Part shown: positions 1 to 8,604 of the stretch, in pieces
How the letters are laid out: every line of letters starts with the position of its first letter
Numbering within the stretch: position 1 is the first letter of the stretch
Source: Solirubrobacter deserti
GTDB lineage: Bacteria > Actinomycetota > Thermoleophilia > Solirubrobacterales > Solirubrobacteraceae
Assembly (NCBI RefSeq): GCF_003344625.1
Contig: NZ_QPKJ02000007.1
Coordinates: 124,001 to 188,000 of the forward strand
Direction of reading: 5' to 3'
DNA: 64,000 nucleotides
Program-made: the position numbers and the translations under genes
The notes under the pieces: generated by a model
The model's input: the letters and a program-made list of their open reading frames with translations, nothing else
The model's database searches: none
What the model was told of the DNA's origin: nothing

Positions 1-178
1 GCCGGTAGCGGGGCACGAGGTGCAGCCGCGACCGAATGTGGTTGAGGAAGTCCTCGTACGACGGCGGCGGGCCTTCGAAGATCAGCACCGCGCCGATGTG
101 CATGTGGCTGTTCGCCCGTTCCTGAGCCAGGAACGAGGCATCCACGGCTGAGAGCCGGTCTCCGTGCGCCTGCGCCAT
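1..178 (-). CDS. WS/DGAT-type acyltransferase, N-terminal part (cut by window edge)
   Basis: Only the first 59 codons are inside the window. The reading from the ATG at 178 gives MAQAHGDRLSAVDASFLAQE, followed by MHIGAVLIFEGPPPSYEDF and a Val-Pro-Arg-Tyr-Arg segment. This is the characteristic N-terminus of the wax ester synthase/acyl-CoA:diacylglycerol acyltransferase family, which makes storage wax esters and triacylglycerols in actinobacteria. The catalytic HHxxxDG motif lies beyond the edge, so activity cannot be judged. The gene starts 12 bp after the stop of the TSUP transporter on the same strand, so the two may be co-transcribed. Confidence 0.8.
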   Translation of the reverse strand, partial: MAQAHGDRLSAVDASFLAQERANSHMHIGAVLIFEGPPPSYEDFLNHIRSRLHLVPRYR

Positions 179-190
179 CCCCGCGGGAGC

Positions 191-904
191 CTAACTGAGC
201 GCTCCGATCAACCCAACCACGACCGCGACGAGCATCACACCGGTTAACACCCGCTCGTAGTGCGGGCTGGCCGCGAGGCGGGTGAACCCGCGTCGCCCGA
301 TCAAGTGCGCGACAACCACCGCGGGCAGCAGGCCGAGCACGAGCGCGCCGTCGGGCGCGACGATGTCGCCGGAGGAGACGAGCGCGAAGGCGCCGAGCGC
401 CGCGAGGCCGATGAAGCAGACCGTGAGCGTGTCGCGCACCTGCTCGGGCGGCGCGCCGCGGCCGAGCAGGTGCAGCAGGATGGGCGGGCCGTTGGTGGAC
501 GTGGTCGTCGTGAGCGCACCCGCGGCGAGCCCGGCGACGGACGGGGGGATGTGCGCGGTGGTGATCCGGCGAGCGAGCAGCGTCGCGAGCACGCCGAGCG
601 TCACCGCTACCTGCAGCGCGACCTCGGGCAGCGCGCGCAGGGCCACGACACCCGCGAACGCTCCGGGCACCGCGAACAGCAGGATGACCACCGCCGCCCG
701 CTTGAGCGGCTGCGGCGTGCGGTGCTCGGTCATCAGCGTGAGCAGGTTCACCTCGAGCCCGAGCAGGAGCAACAGCACCACCGCCGGCTCGGCACCCACC
801 GCCGCGAACACGAGCGGCGCGGCGACGAGGCTGAACCCGAACCCGGTCGCGGCCTGCAACATCGTCCCGACGAACACGGACACACACGCGGCGGCAAGAA
901 GCAC
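191..904 (-). CDS. TauE/SafE (TSUP) family membrane exporter
   Basis: A 237-residue polytopic membrane protein with about seven to eight hydrophobic segments. The N-terminus reads LLAAACVSVFVGTMLQAATGFGFSLVAAP, which matches the glycine/aromatic-rich first helix of the TSUP family, and a second half-repeat begins near residue 125 (TSTNGPPILLHLLG). Members move small organic or sulfur-containing anions across the cytoplasmic membrane; the substrate here cannot be read. It starts with GTG. The sequence TATGTT at 911-916 (minus strand) ends 6 bp before the start, which suggests a leaderless transcript. That -10-like element abuts the palindromic repeat at 916-936. Confidence 0.85.
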   Translation of the reverse strand: MLLAAACVSVFVGTMLQAATGFGFSLVAAPLVFAAVGAEPAVVLLLLLGLEVNLLTLMTEHRTPQPLKRAAVVILLFAVPGAFAGVVALRALPEVALQVAVTLGVLATLLARRITTAHIPPSVAGLAAGALTTTTSTNGPPILLHLLGRGAPPEQVRDTLTVCFIGLAALGAFALVSSGDIVAPDGALVLGLLPAVVVAHLIGRRGFTRLAASPHYERVLTGVMLVAVVVGLIGALS

Positions 905-915
905 GCCACCAACAT

Positions 916-936
916 AAAGAGGGACAGTCCCTCTTT
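916..936. repeat. Palindromic repeat unit 1 (GGGAC-A-GTCCC core)
   Basis: A perfect inverted repeat with 10-bp arms around a single central base: AAAGAGGGAC-A-GTCCCTCTTT. A second, longer copy lies 49 bp downstream (985-1019). Together they occupy most of the gap between the TSUP gene and the next small gene. The unit has REP-like character (short, extragenic, palindromic, in a pair). It could also act as an operator, because it lies immediately upstream of the TSUP start. Confidence 0.75.
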
Positions 937-984
937 AGGAAACGGCACCGCACAGAGCCAAAAACCGGTCGTGGACGGCGGGCG

Positions 985-1019
985 GGAACCTAAAAGGGGA
1001 CAGTCCCTCTTTAGGTTCC
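985..1019. repeat. Palindromic repeat unit 2 (17-bp arms)
   Basis: An inverted repeat GGAACCTAAAAGGGGAC (985-1001), central A, GTCCCTCTTTAGGTTCC (1003-1019), with two mismatched positions in 17. The right arm equals the right arm of the unit at 916-936 extended outward. The repeat runs into the last three codons and the TAA stop of the small membrane-protein gene that ends at 1011, so the element supplies that protein's C-terminus. Confidence 0.75.
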
Positions 1020-1334
1020 GGAGTCGCGCCAGCCCATGAAGGCGCGGGCGGCCGCGGCCTTGGGCGTGAGCGGAAGCGGCACCGGGGCCGGCGCCGGCGG
1101 CGCGGCGGGTGCGGGCAGAACGAGGGTCGGCTCCTCCTCGTACTCCGCGTCGTCGCTCGCGGTGGACACGTGCCACATGGCGAGCAGCGGGCCGCCACAC
1201 ACGACGAAGGCCGCGACGCCGAACGTCACGGGCGTCGCCGGCCAGGCCTCGGAGAGCCAGCCGGCGATGGCGGCGGCGAGGAAGACCGGGGCGGAGAGGG
1301 CAGCGAGGAGGGAGAGCGCACGCGGGGACGTCAC
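1011..1334 (-). CDS. Small membrane protein with Pro/Ala-rich tail, unknown function
   Basis: About 107 residues from the GTG at 1334. Two hydrophobic segments (LLAALSAPVFLAAAIAGW and VTFGVAAFVVCGGPLLAMW) are followed by an acidic stretch (DDAEYEEE) and a Pro/Ala-rich tail. I do not recognise a family. An in-frame TTG at 1391 would add 19 basic residues and would coincide with the permease start on the opposite strand, so I prefer the GTG. The stop codon lies inside the palindromic repeat 985-1019. The gene is divergent from the permease, and any shared control region is very short. Confidence 0.55.
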   Translation of the reverse strand: MTSPRALSLLAALSAPVFLAAAIAGWLSEAWPATPVTFGVAAFVVCGGPLLAMWHVSTASDDAEYEEEPTLVLPAPAAPPAPAPVPLPLTPKAAAARAFMGWRDSGT

Positions 1335-1390
1335 GCGAACACGTATCGGCCACAAGCGTGAACGGCTTGACAGGCGGGTACGGGCCGTCA

Positions 1391-2719
1391 ATGGCTGCCT
1401 ACGCGGACACAGCCGGCCCCAACGAGCGCGAGGGAAGCCCGCTCGCCGCCGGGATCACGAAGAAGACCCTGCTGCTGTTCATCGTCGGGGACATCCTCGG
1501 CGGCGGCATCTACGCGCGGACGGGCGAGGTCGCGGGCGAGATCGGCGGCGCGATCTGGACGGGCTTCCTGGTCGCCGCGATCGTCGCCGCGTTCACGGCC
1601 GCTTCCTACGCCGAGCTCGTCTCCAAGTACCCGCAGGCCGCCGGCGCCGCGCTGTACATCCACAAGGCGTTCAAGACCGACCTGCTGACGTTCGTGGTCG
1701 CGTTCGCGGTCATGTGCTCGGGCCTGGCGTCCGCCGCCGCGCTCGCGACCGCGTTCGGCGGCGACTACCTGAGCCAGTTCGTGGAGCTGCCGCAGATCCT
1801 CGTCGGGCTCGTCGTGATCGGCGTCGTGACCGCGATCAACTTCCGCGGGATCAAGGAGTCAGCCGGCTTCAACGTCGTCTGCACGCTGATCGAGATCGCC
1901 GGCCTGTTCCTGGTGGTCGTGATCGGCGCGACGTTCCTGTTCGACGGCGGCGGCGACCCCGGTGCCGCGCTCGAGTTCAAAGACGACGCCACGCCCGCGC
2001 TGCTGATGGTCGCCGGCGCGTCGATCGCGTTCTACGCGCTGATCGGCTTCGAGGACGCGGTCAACGTCGCGGAGGAGACCAAGGACGCCACGAGGTCGTT
2101 CCCGCGCACGCTCTTTACCGGCCTCGCCATCGCCGGCGCCGTCTACCTGCTCGTGACGCTGATCGCCGGCATGGCCGTGCCCGCGGACACGCTGGCGGGC
2201 TCCGACGGCCCGCTGCTCGAGGTCGTCGCGCTCGGCCCGCTCGCGCTCAACAGCAAGGTATTCGCCGCCATCGCCCTGTTCGCGCTCATCAACGGCTGCC
2301 TGCTCAACCTCATCATGGCCAGCCGCCTGATGTACGGCATGGCGCGGGAGAAGGTCGTCCCCGAGGTGCTCGGCACGGTGCACCGCGGCCGCCGCACGCC
2401 GTGGGTGGCGATCGCGTTCACCGCCTCCATCGCCGCCGTGCTGGTGATCATCGGCGACCTCTCGACGCTCGCCGACACCACCGTGCTCCTGCTGCTGCTG
2501 GTCTTCATCGGCGTCCACGTCGCGCTGCTCAAGCTGCGCTCGGAGACCGTCGAGCACGACCACTACCGGGCCCCGACCGCGCTCCCGTACCTGGGCATCA
2601 TCACCTGCGCCGGCCTGGCCGTCCAGTCCGTGACCGACGACCCGCAGCTCGTGCTCTGGGCGGGCGGGCTGATCGTCTTCGGTCTGATCCTGTGGGTGAT
2701 CGAGCGCGCCGTGCGATGA
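1391..2719 (+). CDS. APC-family amino acid permease
   Basis: A 442-residue protein with about 12 membrane helices. The first helix carries the APC-family glycine cluster (FIVGDILGGGIYARTGEVAG), equivalent to the unwound substrate-binding segment of AdiC/ApcT-type transporters. Helix 6 has the IAFYALIGFEDAVNVAEE signature. The protein probably imports or exchanges amino acids or polyamines; the substrate cannot be deduced. The start is the ATG that gives MAAYADTAGPNE, since the open frame further upstream has compositionally biased, non-family sequence. The acyl-CoA dehydrogenase begins 7 bp after its stop. Confidence 0.87.
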   Translation: MAAYADTAGPNEREGSPLAAGITKKTLLLFIVGDILGGGIYARTGEVAGEIGGAIWTGFLVAAIVAAFTAASYAELVSKYPQAAGAALYIHKAFKTDLLTFVVAFAVMCSGLASAAALATAFGGDYLSQFVELPQILVGLVVIGVVTAINFRGIKESAGFNVVCTLIEIAGLFLVVVIGATFLFDGGGDPGAALEFKDDATPALLMVAGASIAFYALIGFEDAVNVAEETKDATRSFPRTLFTGLAIAGAVYLLVTLIAGMAVPADTLAGSDGPLLEVVALGPLALNSKVFAAIALFALINGCLLNLIMASRLMYGMAREKVVPEVLGTVHRGRRTPWVAIAFTASIAAVLVIIGDLSTLADTTVLLLLLVFIGVHVALLKLRSETVEHDHYRAPTALPYLGIITCAGLAVQSVTDDPQLVLWAGGLIVFGLILWVIERAVR

Positions 2720-2726
2720 TCGACCG

Positions 2727-4022
2727 ATGGGGTGGGACTTCGCGACAGAGCCCGAGTTCCAGGAACACCTGGACTGGATGCGCGACCTCGTGCGGGACGA
2801 GGTGTGGCCGATCGAGACTGTTTTCGAGGACCTCGGCTATGAGGGCTTCAAGCGTGCGATAGCGCCGCTGCAGGAGCGGGTCAAGGAACGCGGGCTGTGG
2901 GCGGCGCACCTGCCGCCCGAGCTCGGCGGGCAGGGCTTCGGACAGGTCAAGCTCGGGCTGATGCACGAGATCCTCGGCACGAGCCCGCTCGCACCCGCCG
3001 TGTTCGGCAGCGCCGCGCCCGACAGCGGCAACAGCGAGATCCTCGCGCTCGCGGGCACGCCGGACCAGAAGGAGCGCTACCTGCACCCGCTGCTCGCGGG
3101 GGACCTGCGCAGCGCGTTCTCGATGACCGAGCCCGAGACGGCGGGCTCGGACCCGACGCTGCTGCAGACGCGCGCGACACGCGACGGCGACGACTGGGTC
3201 ATCAATGGCCACAAGTGGTTCTCCACCAACGGCTCGATCGCGGACTTCCTGATCGTGATGGCGGTCACCGACCCCGACGCGCGCCCGCACCAGCGCGCGT
3301 CCATGTTCATCGTCGACGCCGACACGCCGGGCGTGAACATCGTCCGCGACGTCGCGACGATGGAGCACCCGGCGCAGACGTTCGGCGTCTACGGCAACCA
3401 CGCCGAGATCCGCTACGAGAACGTGCGCGTCCCCGGCGACGCCCTCCTGGGCGGAGAGGGCGAGGGGTTCCTGATCGCCCAGCACCGGCTCGGCCCGGGC
3501 CGCATCCACCACTGCATGCGCTGGCTGGGCGTGTCGAGAAGAGCCTTCGACGCCCTGTGCGAACGCGCCGTGTCACGCCACGCGTTCGGCGGCGTCCTCG
3601 CCGAGAAGCAGTCGATCCAGAACTTCGTCGCGGACTCCGCGGCCGAGATGCACGCCGCGCGCCTGATGACGCTGCACGCCGCGTGGAAGATGGACAACGA
3701 GGGCGCGTCGGCCGCCCGCACTGAAATCAGCATGATCAAGTTCTTCGGCGCGAAGGTCATGCACGACGTGATCGACCGCGCGATCCAGGTGCACGGGGCA
3801 CTTGGGTACTCGACCGACCTACCCTTGGAGGCGATGTACCGCTACGCGCGTGCCGGCCGCCTCTACGACGGCGCCGACGAGGTCCACCGCCAGTCCGTCG
3901 CCCGCCGCGTCCTGCGCGGCTACGAACCCCACGACGTGCCGTCCGAGCACGTCCCCACCCGCCGCGAGGCGGCTCGCGAGCGCTTCGCGGACCTGCTCGA
4001 GGCGGTGACCTCCAACGACTAG
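2727..4022 (+). CDS. Acyl-CoA dehydrogenase family protein
   Basis: A 431-residue FAD flavoprotein of the acyl-CoA dehydrogenase superfamily, slightly longer than the classical 380-residue enzymes and closer to the ACAD10/11-like branch. The N-terminal helical domain is followed by the beta-domain signature AFSMTEPETAGSDPT and NGHKWFSTNGS, and the C-terminal helical domain contains IQVHGALGYSTDLPLE. It would catalyse alpha,beta-dehydrogenation of an acyl-CoA and pass electrons to ETF. It lies in a likely operon with the upstream permease (7 bp gap) and directly abuts the M28 peptidase reading frame. Confidence 0.88.
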   Translation: MGWDFATEPEFQEHLDWMRDLVRDEVWPIETVFEDLGYEGFKRAIAPLQERVKERGLWAAHLPPELGGQGFGQVKLGLMHEILGTSPLAPAVFGSAAPDSGNSEILALAGTPDQKERYLHPLLAGDLRSAFSMTEPETAGSDPTLLQTRATRDGDDWVINGHKWFSTNGSIADFLIVMAVTDPDARPHQRASMFIVDADTPGVNIVRDVATMEHPAQTFGVYGNHAEIRYENVRVPGDALLGGEGEGFLIAQHRLGPGRIHHCMRWLGVSRRAFDALCERAVSRHAFGGVLAEKQSIQNFVADSAAEMHAARLMTLHAAWKMDNEGASAARTEISMIKFFGAKVMHDVIDRAIQVHGALGYSTDLPLEAMYRYARAGRLYDGADEVHRQSVARRVLRGYEPHDVPSEHVPTRREAARERFADLLEAVTSND

Positions 4023-4206
4023 GTCAGCCTTCGCGCCGCTGCTGTGCGCGCTGGCGTTCGCCGCGTGCGGCGGCGGTGACGATCCGCAGCCCACCACGTC
4101 CGCGCCGGACCCGCGCGAGCCCGTTCCGGAGGCGTCGCAGGCGGCGTCCTCCCGCCTCGCCGACCGTTTCGACGAGGACCGCGCGTGGAGGCAGCTCGAG
4201 TACCAG

Positions 4207-4932
4207 GTGAAGATCGGGCCGCGCCCGGCCGGCTCGCCGCAGCTCAAGCAGCTCGCCAGCTATCTGAAGGCGCGGCTCCCCCGCGGCAGGTTCGAGAGCG
4301 TCCCGGGCGGCCTGCAGAACGTCGTCGGCGAGATCCCCGGCAAGGGCAAGGCGATCGTGCTCTCCGCGCACTACGACACCAAGGACATCCCGGACTTCGT
4401 CGGCGCCAACGACGGCGCGGGCGGCACCGCGGCCGTGCTGGAGATCGCTCGCGTCATGGCGAAGACGAAGCGGCCGAAGAACGCGCCGCCGATCCGCTTC
4501 GTGCTCTTCGACGGCGAGGAAGCCACCAACGACGCCGACTTCTACGGCACGGGCGTGCGCGGATCGAAGGCGTACGCGAACAAGCACGCCAAGAACATCG
4601 AGAAGCTCGTCCTGGTCGACTTCATCGCCGACAAGGACCTCTCGATCCCGCGTGAGGAGAGCTCGGACGAGGAGATGTGGGCGGACCTGCGCGCGGCGGC
4701 CAAGCGCGTGGGGGCGCAGTCCGTGTTCCCGGACGAGTCGTCCGGCGCCGTGATGGACGACCACACGCCGTTCCTGCGCAAGGGCATCCCGTCGATCGAC
4801 CTGATCGACTTCGACTTCCCCTGCTGGCACCAGCCCTGCGACGACCTCACCGCCGTGTCCAAGGAGTCCTTGAACTTGAGCGGTGAGGCCGTGCTGGACT
4901 ACATGCTCACGGAGTGGAGGTCGCGAGCGTGA
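4207..4932 (+). CDS. M28-family zinc aminopeptidase lipoprotein (true start is upstream, non-canonical)
   Basis: The GTG at 4207 is the first canonical start in frame and gives 241 residues. The M28 zinc ligands are visible: His in SAHYDT, Asp in GANDGAGG, Glu in LFDGEE, Asp in VDFIADKD, His in CWHQPCDD. The same frame stays open upstream from 4009 and encodes a clear lipoprotein signal (RSAFAPLLCALAFAACGGGDD, lipobox LAFAAC), a Pro/Thr linker and the family-typical ..AWRQLEYQVKIGPRPAGS. No ATG, GTG or TTG occurs there; ACG at 4015 would give about 305 residues. Translation is probably coupled to the acyl-CoA dehydrogenase stop at 4020-4022. The 3' end overlaps the convergent gene by 26 bp. 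Confidence 0.8.
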   Translation: MKIGPRPAGSPQLKQLASYLKARLPRGRFESVPGGLQNVVGEIPGKGKAIVLSAHYDTKDIPDFVGANDGAGGTAAVLEIARVMAKTKRPKNAPPIRFVLFDGEEATNDADFYGTGVRGSKAYANKHAKNIEKLVLVDFIADKDLSIPREESSDEEMWADLRAAAKRVGAQSVFPDESSGAVMDDHTPFLRKGIPSIDLIDFDFPCWHQPCDDLTAVSKESLNLSGEAVLDYMLTEWRSRA

Positions 4933-7900
4933 ACGTCAGCGTCCGGCTGTAGGTGCCGGTGCGCAGGGGATCGTTCTTCGCGATCGTCTGCCGGAAGCCG
5001 ATCGCGAACGTGTCGTTGGTGACCGGGCCGCTGAACGTCTTCGGCAGGTTCGGCGTCTCCAGCGGCTGAGCGAGCTGAAAGGCGCCGTTGGTCAGGTGGC
5101 CGGGGTTGCTGACCGACAGCGTCGCCTCGCCGGCCGTGCTGGTCACCGTCGCGGCGGTGGACGCCTCGTAGGTGTCGTCGACGCCCGGGACGAACGCCGG
5201 GAACGTCGGCGCGGTGCCGAGCGTGAGGGCGAGCGTCGCCGGGACCGAGCCGCCCACCGTGCCCTCGACCGGCGGCGCCACGTACGGGCCGACGACGATC
5301 GTCTTGGAGCCGGTGATCGGGGCGAGGTCGTCGCCGTCGCGCATCGAGTCGGCCTCGGCGGTGACGGTGACCTCGCCGGCGCGCACCGCGGTGAGCTCCC
5401 GCGTCGCGGTGTTCAGGACGGCGACCTTGCCGGCCTTGCGTGCGTCGTCGACGCTGCCGTTGAGCTGCAGCGAGTCGCTTCCCTTCCAGCGGACGCTCAT
5501 CGGGTAGCGCAGCGGGACCTTGCGCGTGCCGGTGGCGACGCCGTTGGGCTGCACGAGCTCGCCGCCGAGCGTCGCGGACGAGCCCGCGGCCAGCGCGTCG
5601 GGACCCGACACGCCCACGCTCTGGGCGAACGCGCGCACGTCGGCCTTGATGTCGTCGGACACGCCGTACCGCACCCAGCCCGTGAAGCCGCCGCGATCCG
5701 GCGTGCCGTACGGCGACTTGCCGCTCGAGGGGAGGACCATGTACGGCACGCCCTCGATGCGGTCGACGTTGACGATCTGCGCGTGCGAGCCGACCATCAT
5801 CGCCGGCTTGGAGGACTCGCTCAGCAGCTTCTCGATCAGCTGCACTTCCTTGCGGTCGCCCAGCTGCGAGGCGTCACCCGGATCCGGGTCGTTGGTCGGG
5901 TGGTGGGCGAACACGACGACGCGCTTGACCGAGGCGTCGTCGGCCGCACTCTCCAGCGCCTGCTGGAGCATCGGCAGCTGCGCGTAGTCCGAACCGCGGA
6001 ACGTGCCGCGCGTCGAGTTGAGCAGGACGAAACGGACGCCCTTGTGGTCGAACGTGCGGTACGGGTCGCCGAACACGGCCTTCCACGCGTTCAGGTTGTC
6101 GGTGCCGTAGGACTCGTGGTTGCCCGGCACGTAGAGGCAGGGCACCGTGTCGGCCGTCGGCGTCCCGGGCGCGCCGGTCTCGACCATGTCGCAGCCGCCG
6201 GCCTCCAGCGTCTGCTTGGCCAGGTCGACGTCGGCCTGGTAGCCCGTGTCGACGATGTCGCCATTGAGCACGACGAAGTCCGGGTTGTGCTGGCGGATGC
6301 GCTTGAGCGCGGCGATCGCGACGCGCGAGAGGTCCGGCGCGGCGGCCGTGAACTGCACGTCGGAGAGCGCGGCGAACGTCCAGTTGGCGTCTGAGAGATC
6401 ACCGTCGCGGCTGACCAGCCGGTCTGCCGGGGCCGCTTCCGCGGCCGGCGTGGCGATCTCCGCCGGGACCTCCACCTCGAGGTCGTCGAGGATGAACGAG
6501 CCCTTGTACTGCTTGGCCGCGGACGTCTCGATCAGGCGGACGTTGTCCACGCGCACCGGGTACTCGACCCCGGTCGCCGGGAGGTTGACGGAGAACTTCG
6601 TCCACTCGGTGCCGGTGGCGTAGCCCGGGCGCAGGTCGAGGACCTTGTTGGCGGCGTCGCGCAGCGAGATCGTCACCCACTGGCCGTTGCCGTCGCCCTT
6701 GACCCACACGGACGCGCGCAGCGGCTGGCCGGCGAGCACGCGCTGCGTGCGCAGAACGGCGCCGGCGGAGCGGGTCGCGGTCGCCTGGGTGAAGTCGTAG
6801 GTGATCTTCATGCCCTTGCCGGTGCGCCCCTCGTCCACGATCGTCGCGCTGCCGCCGGCGGCGCGGTCGTGGCGGTAGTTCCAGACGTTCGGCGTGTCGA
6901 AGCCGTCGACCAGCACGCGCTGGGCGCCGACCGTGACCGGGATGCGCGCGGTCAGGCCCGCGGCCTTGACGGTGAGGATCGTGGCGCCGTCGGCGATCGG
7001 GTCCACGCGCAGGCCGCCGTTGACCGGCGTGACCTCGAGCACCGTGTTGTCGTACTCGAGCGTGAGGTCGGCGGGATCGATGCCGGTGGTGAAGCCGTCC
7101 GCGTCGCGGCCGTTGATGCGGACCGTCGAGGTGGCGGCGCCCGGGTCGGCGTAGCTGAGGCGCAGGGCGCTCGGCTCGAGCTCGACCGGCTTGCCGAGGA
7201 CGCGCACGTCGGTGCTCGCCTCGACGCTGCCGGACTTGGCCGTGACCGTGACCGTGCCGGGCTCGTTCGGGGCGGTGAAGACGTTGCTGGCGCCCGTCCA
7301 GGTGAGCTCACCCGTGGGGACGGGCGTGTCGTGGTCGTCGAGGCCGGCGGCCGTGAACGTGCGGCGCATGCCGGGGAACACGCGCGCGTCGGCGGGCGCG
7401 ATGACGAGGTCGTGCAGCGTGCCGTCGCCGGGCGCGACGAAGACGCCGACGCCGTTCGGGTCGGCGCGCTCGCTGCCGTCGGAGGGCGTGTTGCGGACCG
7501 TCGCCAGCGGGTTGCCGAGCGGGCGGGCGACCATCGTGGTCGAGCCGCCGCCGTCGAGGTTGAGCGCGGTCTCGGCGCCCAGGTCGGCCATCAGCTCCGC
7601 GGTCTGGCGGACGGTCGGGCCGGCGACCAGCGACTGGCGGCCGTCGGCGGTGACCAGCATCAGCGTCTTGCCGCCGTTCTTGAAGCCGATCGCCGTGCGG
7701 GGCGCCTGCTCGCCACCGGCGGCCGGCTGCGGGATGCCGTTCTGGACCAGGACGACGTTGCCGCCGACGGCGAACGTCAGCTGGTCGGCGATGTCGCTCT
7801 TGAGGTCGTAGGCGAGGCTGACGGCGTCGCCCACCTGGAGCGCGCGGATGGCCTCGGCGCCGGCTTCCCGGCCGACGAGCGCGAACGAGTTCGCGGGCAG

Positions 7901-8554
7901 CTCACCCGCGCCGGCGGTCGTCGGGTTGATCGACGCGACCTTGCCGTCGGTGACGATGACCTCGGCGACGTTGGTCGAGCCCTGGACGCCGCGCATGCGC
8001 GAGTAGGTGCCCCACAGCGGCGTGTACGCCGCGAGGTTGTTCGCGCCGACGTCGGTCGGGTCGTTGAGCGAGCGGACGGCACGCGTGCCGGAGGGAAGCG
8101 TCGCGCTGGCCTGAAGCGTCAAGTTGGCGAGCCGGCCGAGGCGGTCGGTGCTCACGCCCGCGACCAGGGAGCGGCCGATGCCGGACTTGCGGACGGCGCC
8201 GCTCAGGATCTCCGGGCCGATCGCCGCGTTGGAGTTGTTGATGTCGAAGAAGTCGCCGTTGACGCCGGCGACCGCGCCCGCCTCACGGACCTGCGCGCTG
8301 AGGGCGGAGCCGCGGGCGACCGGGCCGGCGGTCAGGAGGTCGGTGCGGACGGCGCTCTGGTGCAGGTCGACCTCGAGGATCTGCGCGTCGGTCCAGCCGA
8401 TCTCCGACAGCGTGACGAGGTGGCGGAGGGTGACGCCCGGACCGATGCGCTCCGTGTCATCCGTGAGCGCCAGCCCGGCGGCGGCCGCGGACGACGGCAC
8501 CGCCAGGACCGCGACGGTCACTGCCGCGGCTAGGGTTCTGGAGAGAGGTTTCAC
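4907..8554 (-). CDS. Exported phosphodiester glycosidase / metallophosphoesterase fusion
   Basis: A 1215-residue secreted protein. Residues 1-26 form a signal peptide. A NAGPA-type phosphodiester glycosidase domain (about 60-380) shows GVNGDFFDINN and NLDGGGSTTM. Ig-like segments and a carbohydrate-binding-like module (about 550-700) follow. A calcineurin-like phosphoesterase (about 725-1000) has NGDIVD, GNHE, FAHHPT and GSHAQ; its first motif is SDVQ rather than the usual DxH. The last 115 residues (about 1100-1215) form a beta-rich domain that recurs on the X-Pro peptidase at 31524-33989. The likely role is degradation of phosphodiester-linked surface glycans or phosphorylated polymers outside the cell. 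GTG start with GGGAGAAG upstream. Confidence 0.82.
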   Translation of the reverse strand: MKPLSRTLAAAVTVAVLAVPSSAAAAGLALTDDTERIGPGVTLRHLVTLSEIGWTDAQILEVDLHQSAVRTDLLTAGPVARGSALSAQVREAGAVAGVNGDFFDINNSNAAIGPEILSGAVRKSGIGRSLVAGVSTDRLGRLANLTLQASATLPSGTRAVRSLNDPTDVGANNLAAYTPLWGTYSRMRGVQGSTNVAEVIVTDGKVASINPTTAGAGELPANSFALVGREAGAEAIRALQVGDAVSLAYDLKSDIADQLTFAVGGNVVLVQNGIPQPAAGGEQAPRTAIGFKNGGKTLMLVTADGRQSLVAGPTVRQTAELMADLGAETALNLDGGGSTTMVARPLGNPLATVRNTPSDGSERADPNGVGVFVAPGDGTLHDLVIAPADARVFPGMRRTFTAAGLDDHDTPVPTGELTWTGASNVFTAPNEPGTVTVTAKSGSVEASTDVRVLGKPVELEPSALRLSYADPGAATSTVRINGRDADGFTTGIDPADLTLEYDNTVLEVTPVNGGLRVDPIADGATILTVKAAGLTARIPVTVGAQRVLVDGFDTPNVWNYRHDRAAGGSATIVDEGRTGKGMKITYDFTQATATRSAGAVLRTQRVLAGQPLRASVWVKGDGNGQWVTISLRDAANKVLDLRPGYATGTEWTKFSVNLPATGVEYPVRVDNVRLIETSAAKQYKGSFILDDLEVEVPAEIATPAAEAAPADRLVSRDGDLSDANWTFAALSDVQFTAAAPDLSRVAIAALKRIRQHNPDFVVLNGDIVDTGYQADVDLAKQTLEAGGCDMVETGAPGTPTADTVPCLYVPGNHESYGTDNLNAWKAVFGDPYRTFDHKGVRFVLLNSTRGTFRGSDYAQLPMLQQALESAADDASVKRVVVFAHHPTNDPDPGDASQLGDRKEVQLIEKLLSESSKPAMMVGSHAQIVNVDRIEGVPYMVLPSSGKSPYGTPDRGGFTGWVRYGVSDDIKADVRAFAQSVGVSGPDALAAGSSATLGGELVQPNGVATGTRKVPLRYPMSVRWKGSDSLQLNGSVDDARKAGKVAVLNTATRELTAVRAGEVTVTAEADSMRDGDDLAPITGSKTIVVGPYVAPPVEGTVGGSVPATLALTLGTAPTFPAFVPGVDDTYEASTAATVTSTAGEATLSVSNPGHLTNGAFQLAQPLETPNLPKTFSGPVTNDTFAIGFRQTIAKNDPLRTGTYSRTLTFTLATSTP

Positions 8555-8604
8555 CCGCGAACTTCTCCCGGAAATCGAGCATCAGGTCGTCAACGTCCTG
8601 TTAC

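Noticed and set aside
6869..8533. A 554-codon open frame on the plus strand
   Set aside because: Antisense to the phosphodiester glycosidase, low-complexity Arg/Val/Asp composition, no recognisable motif.
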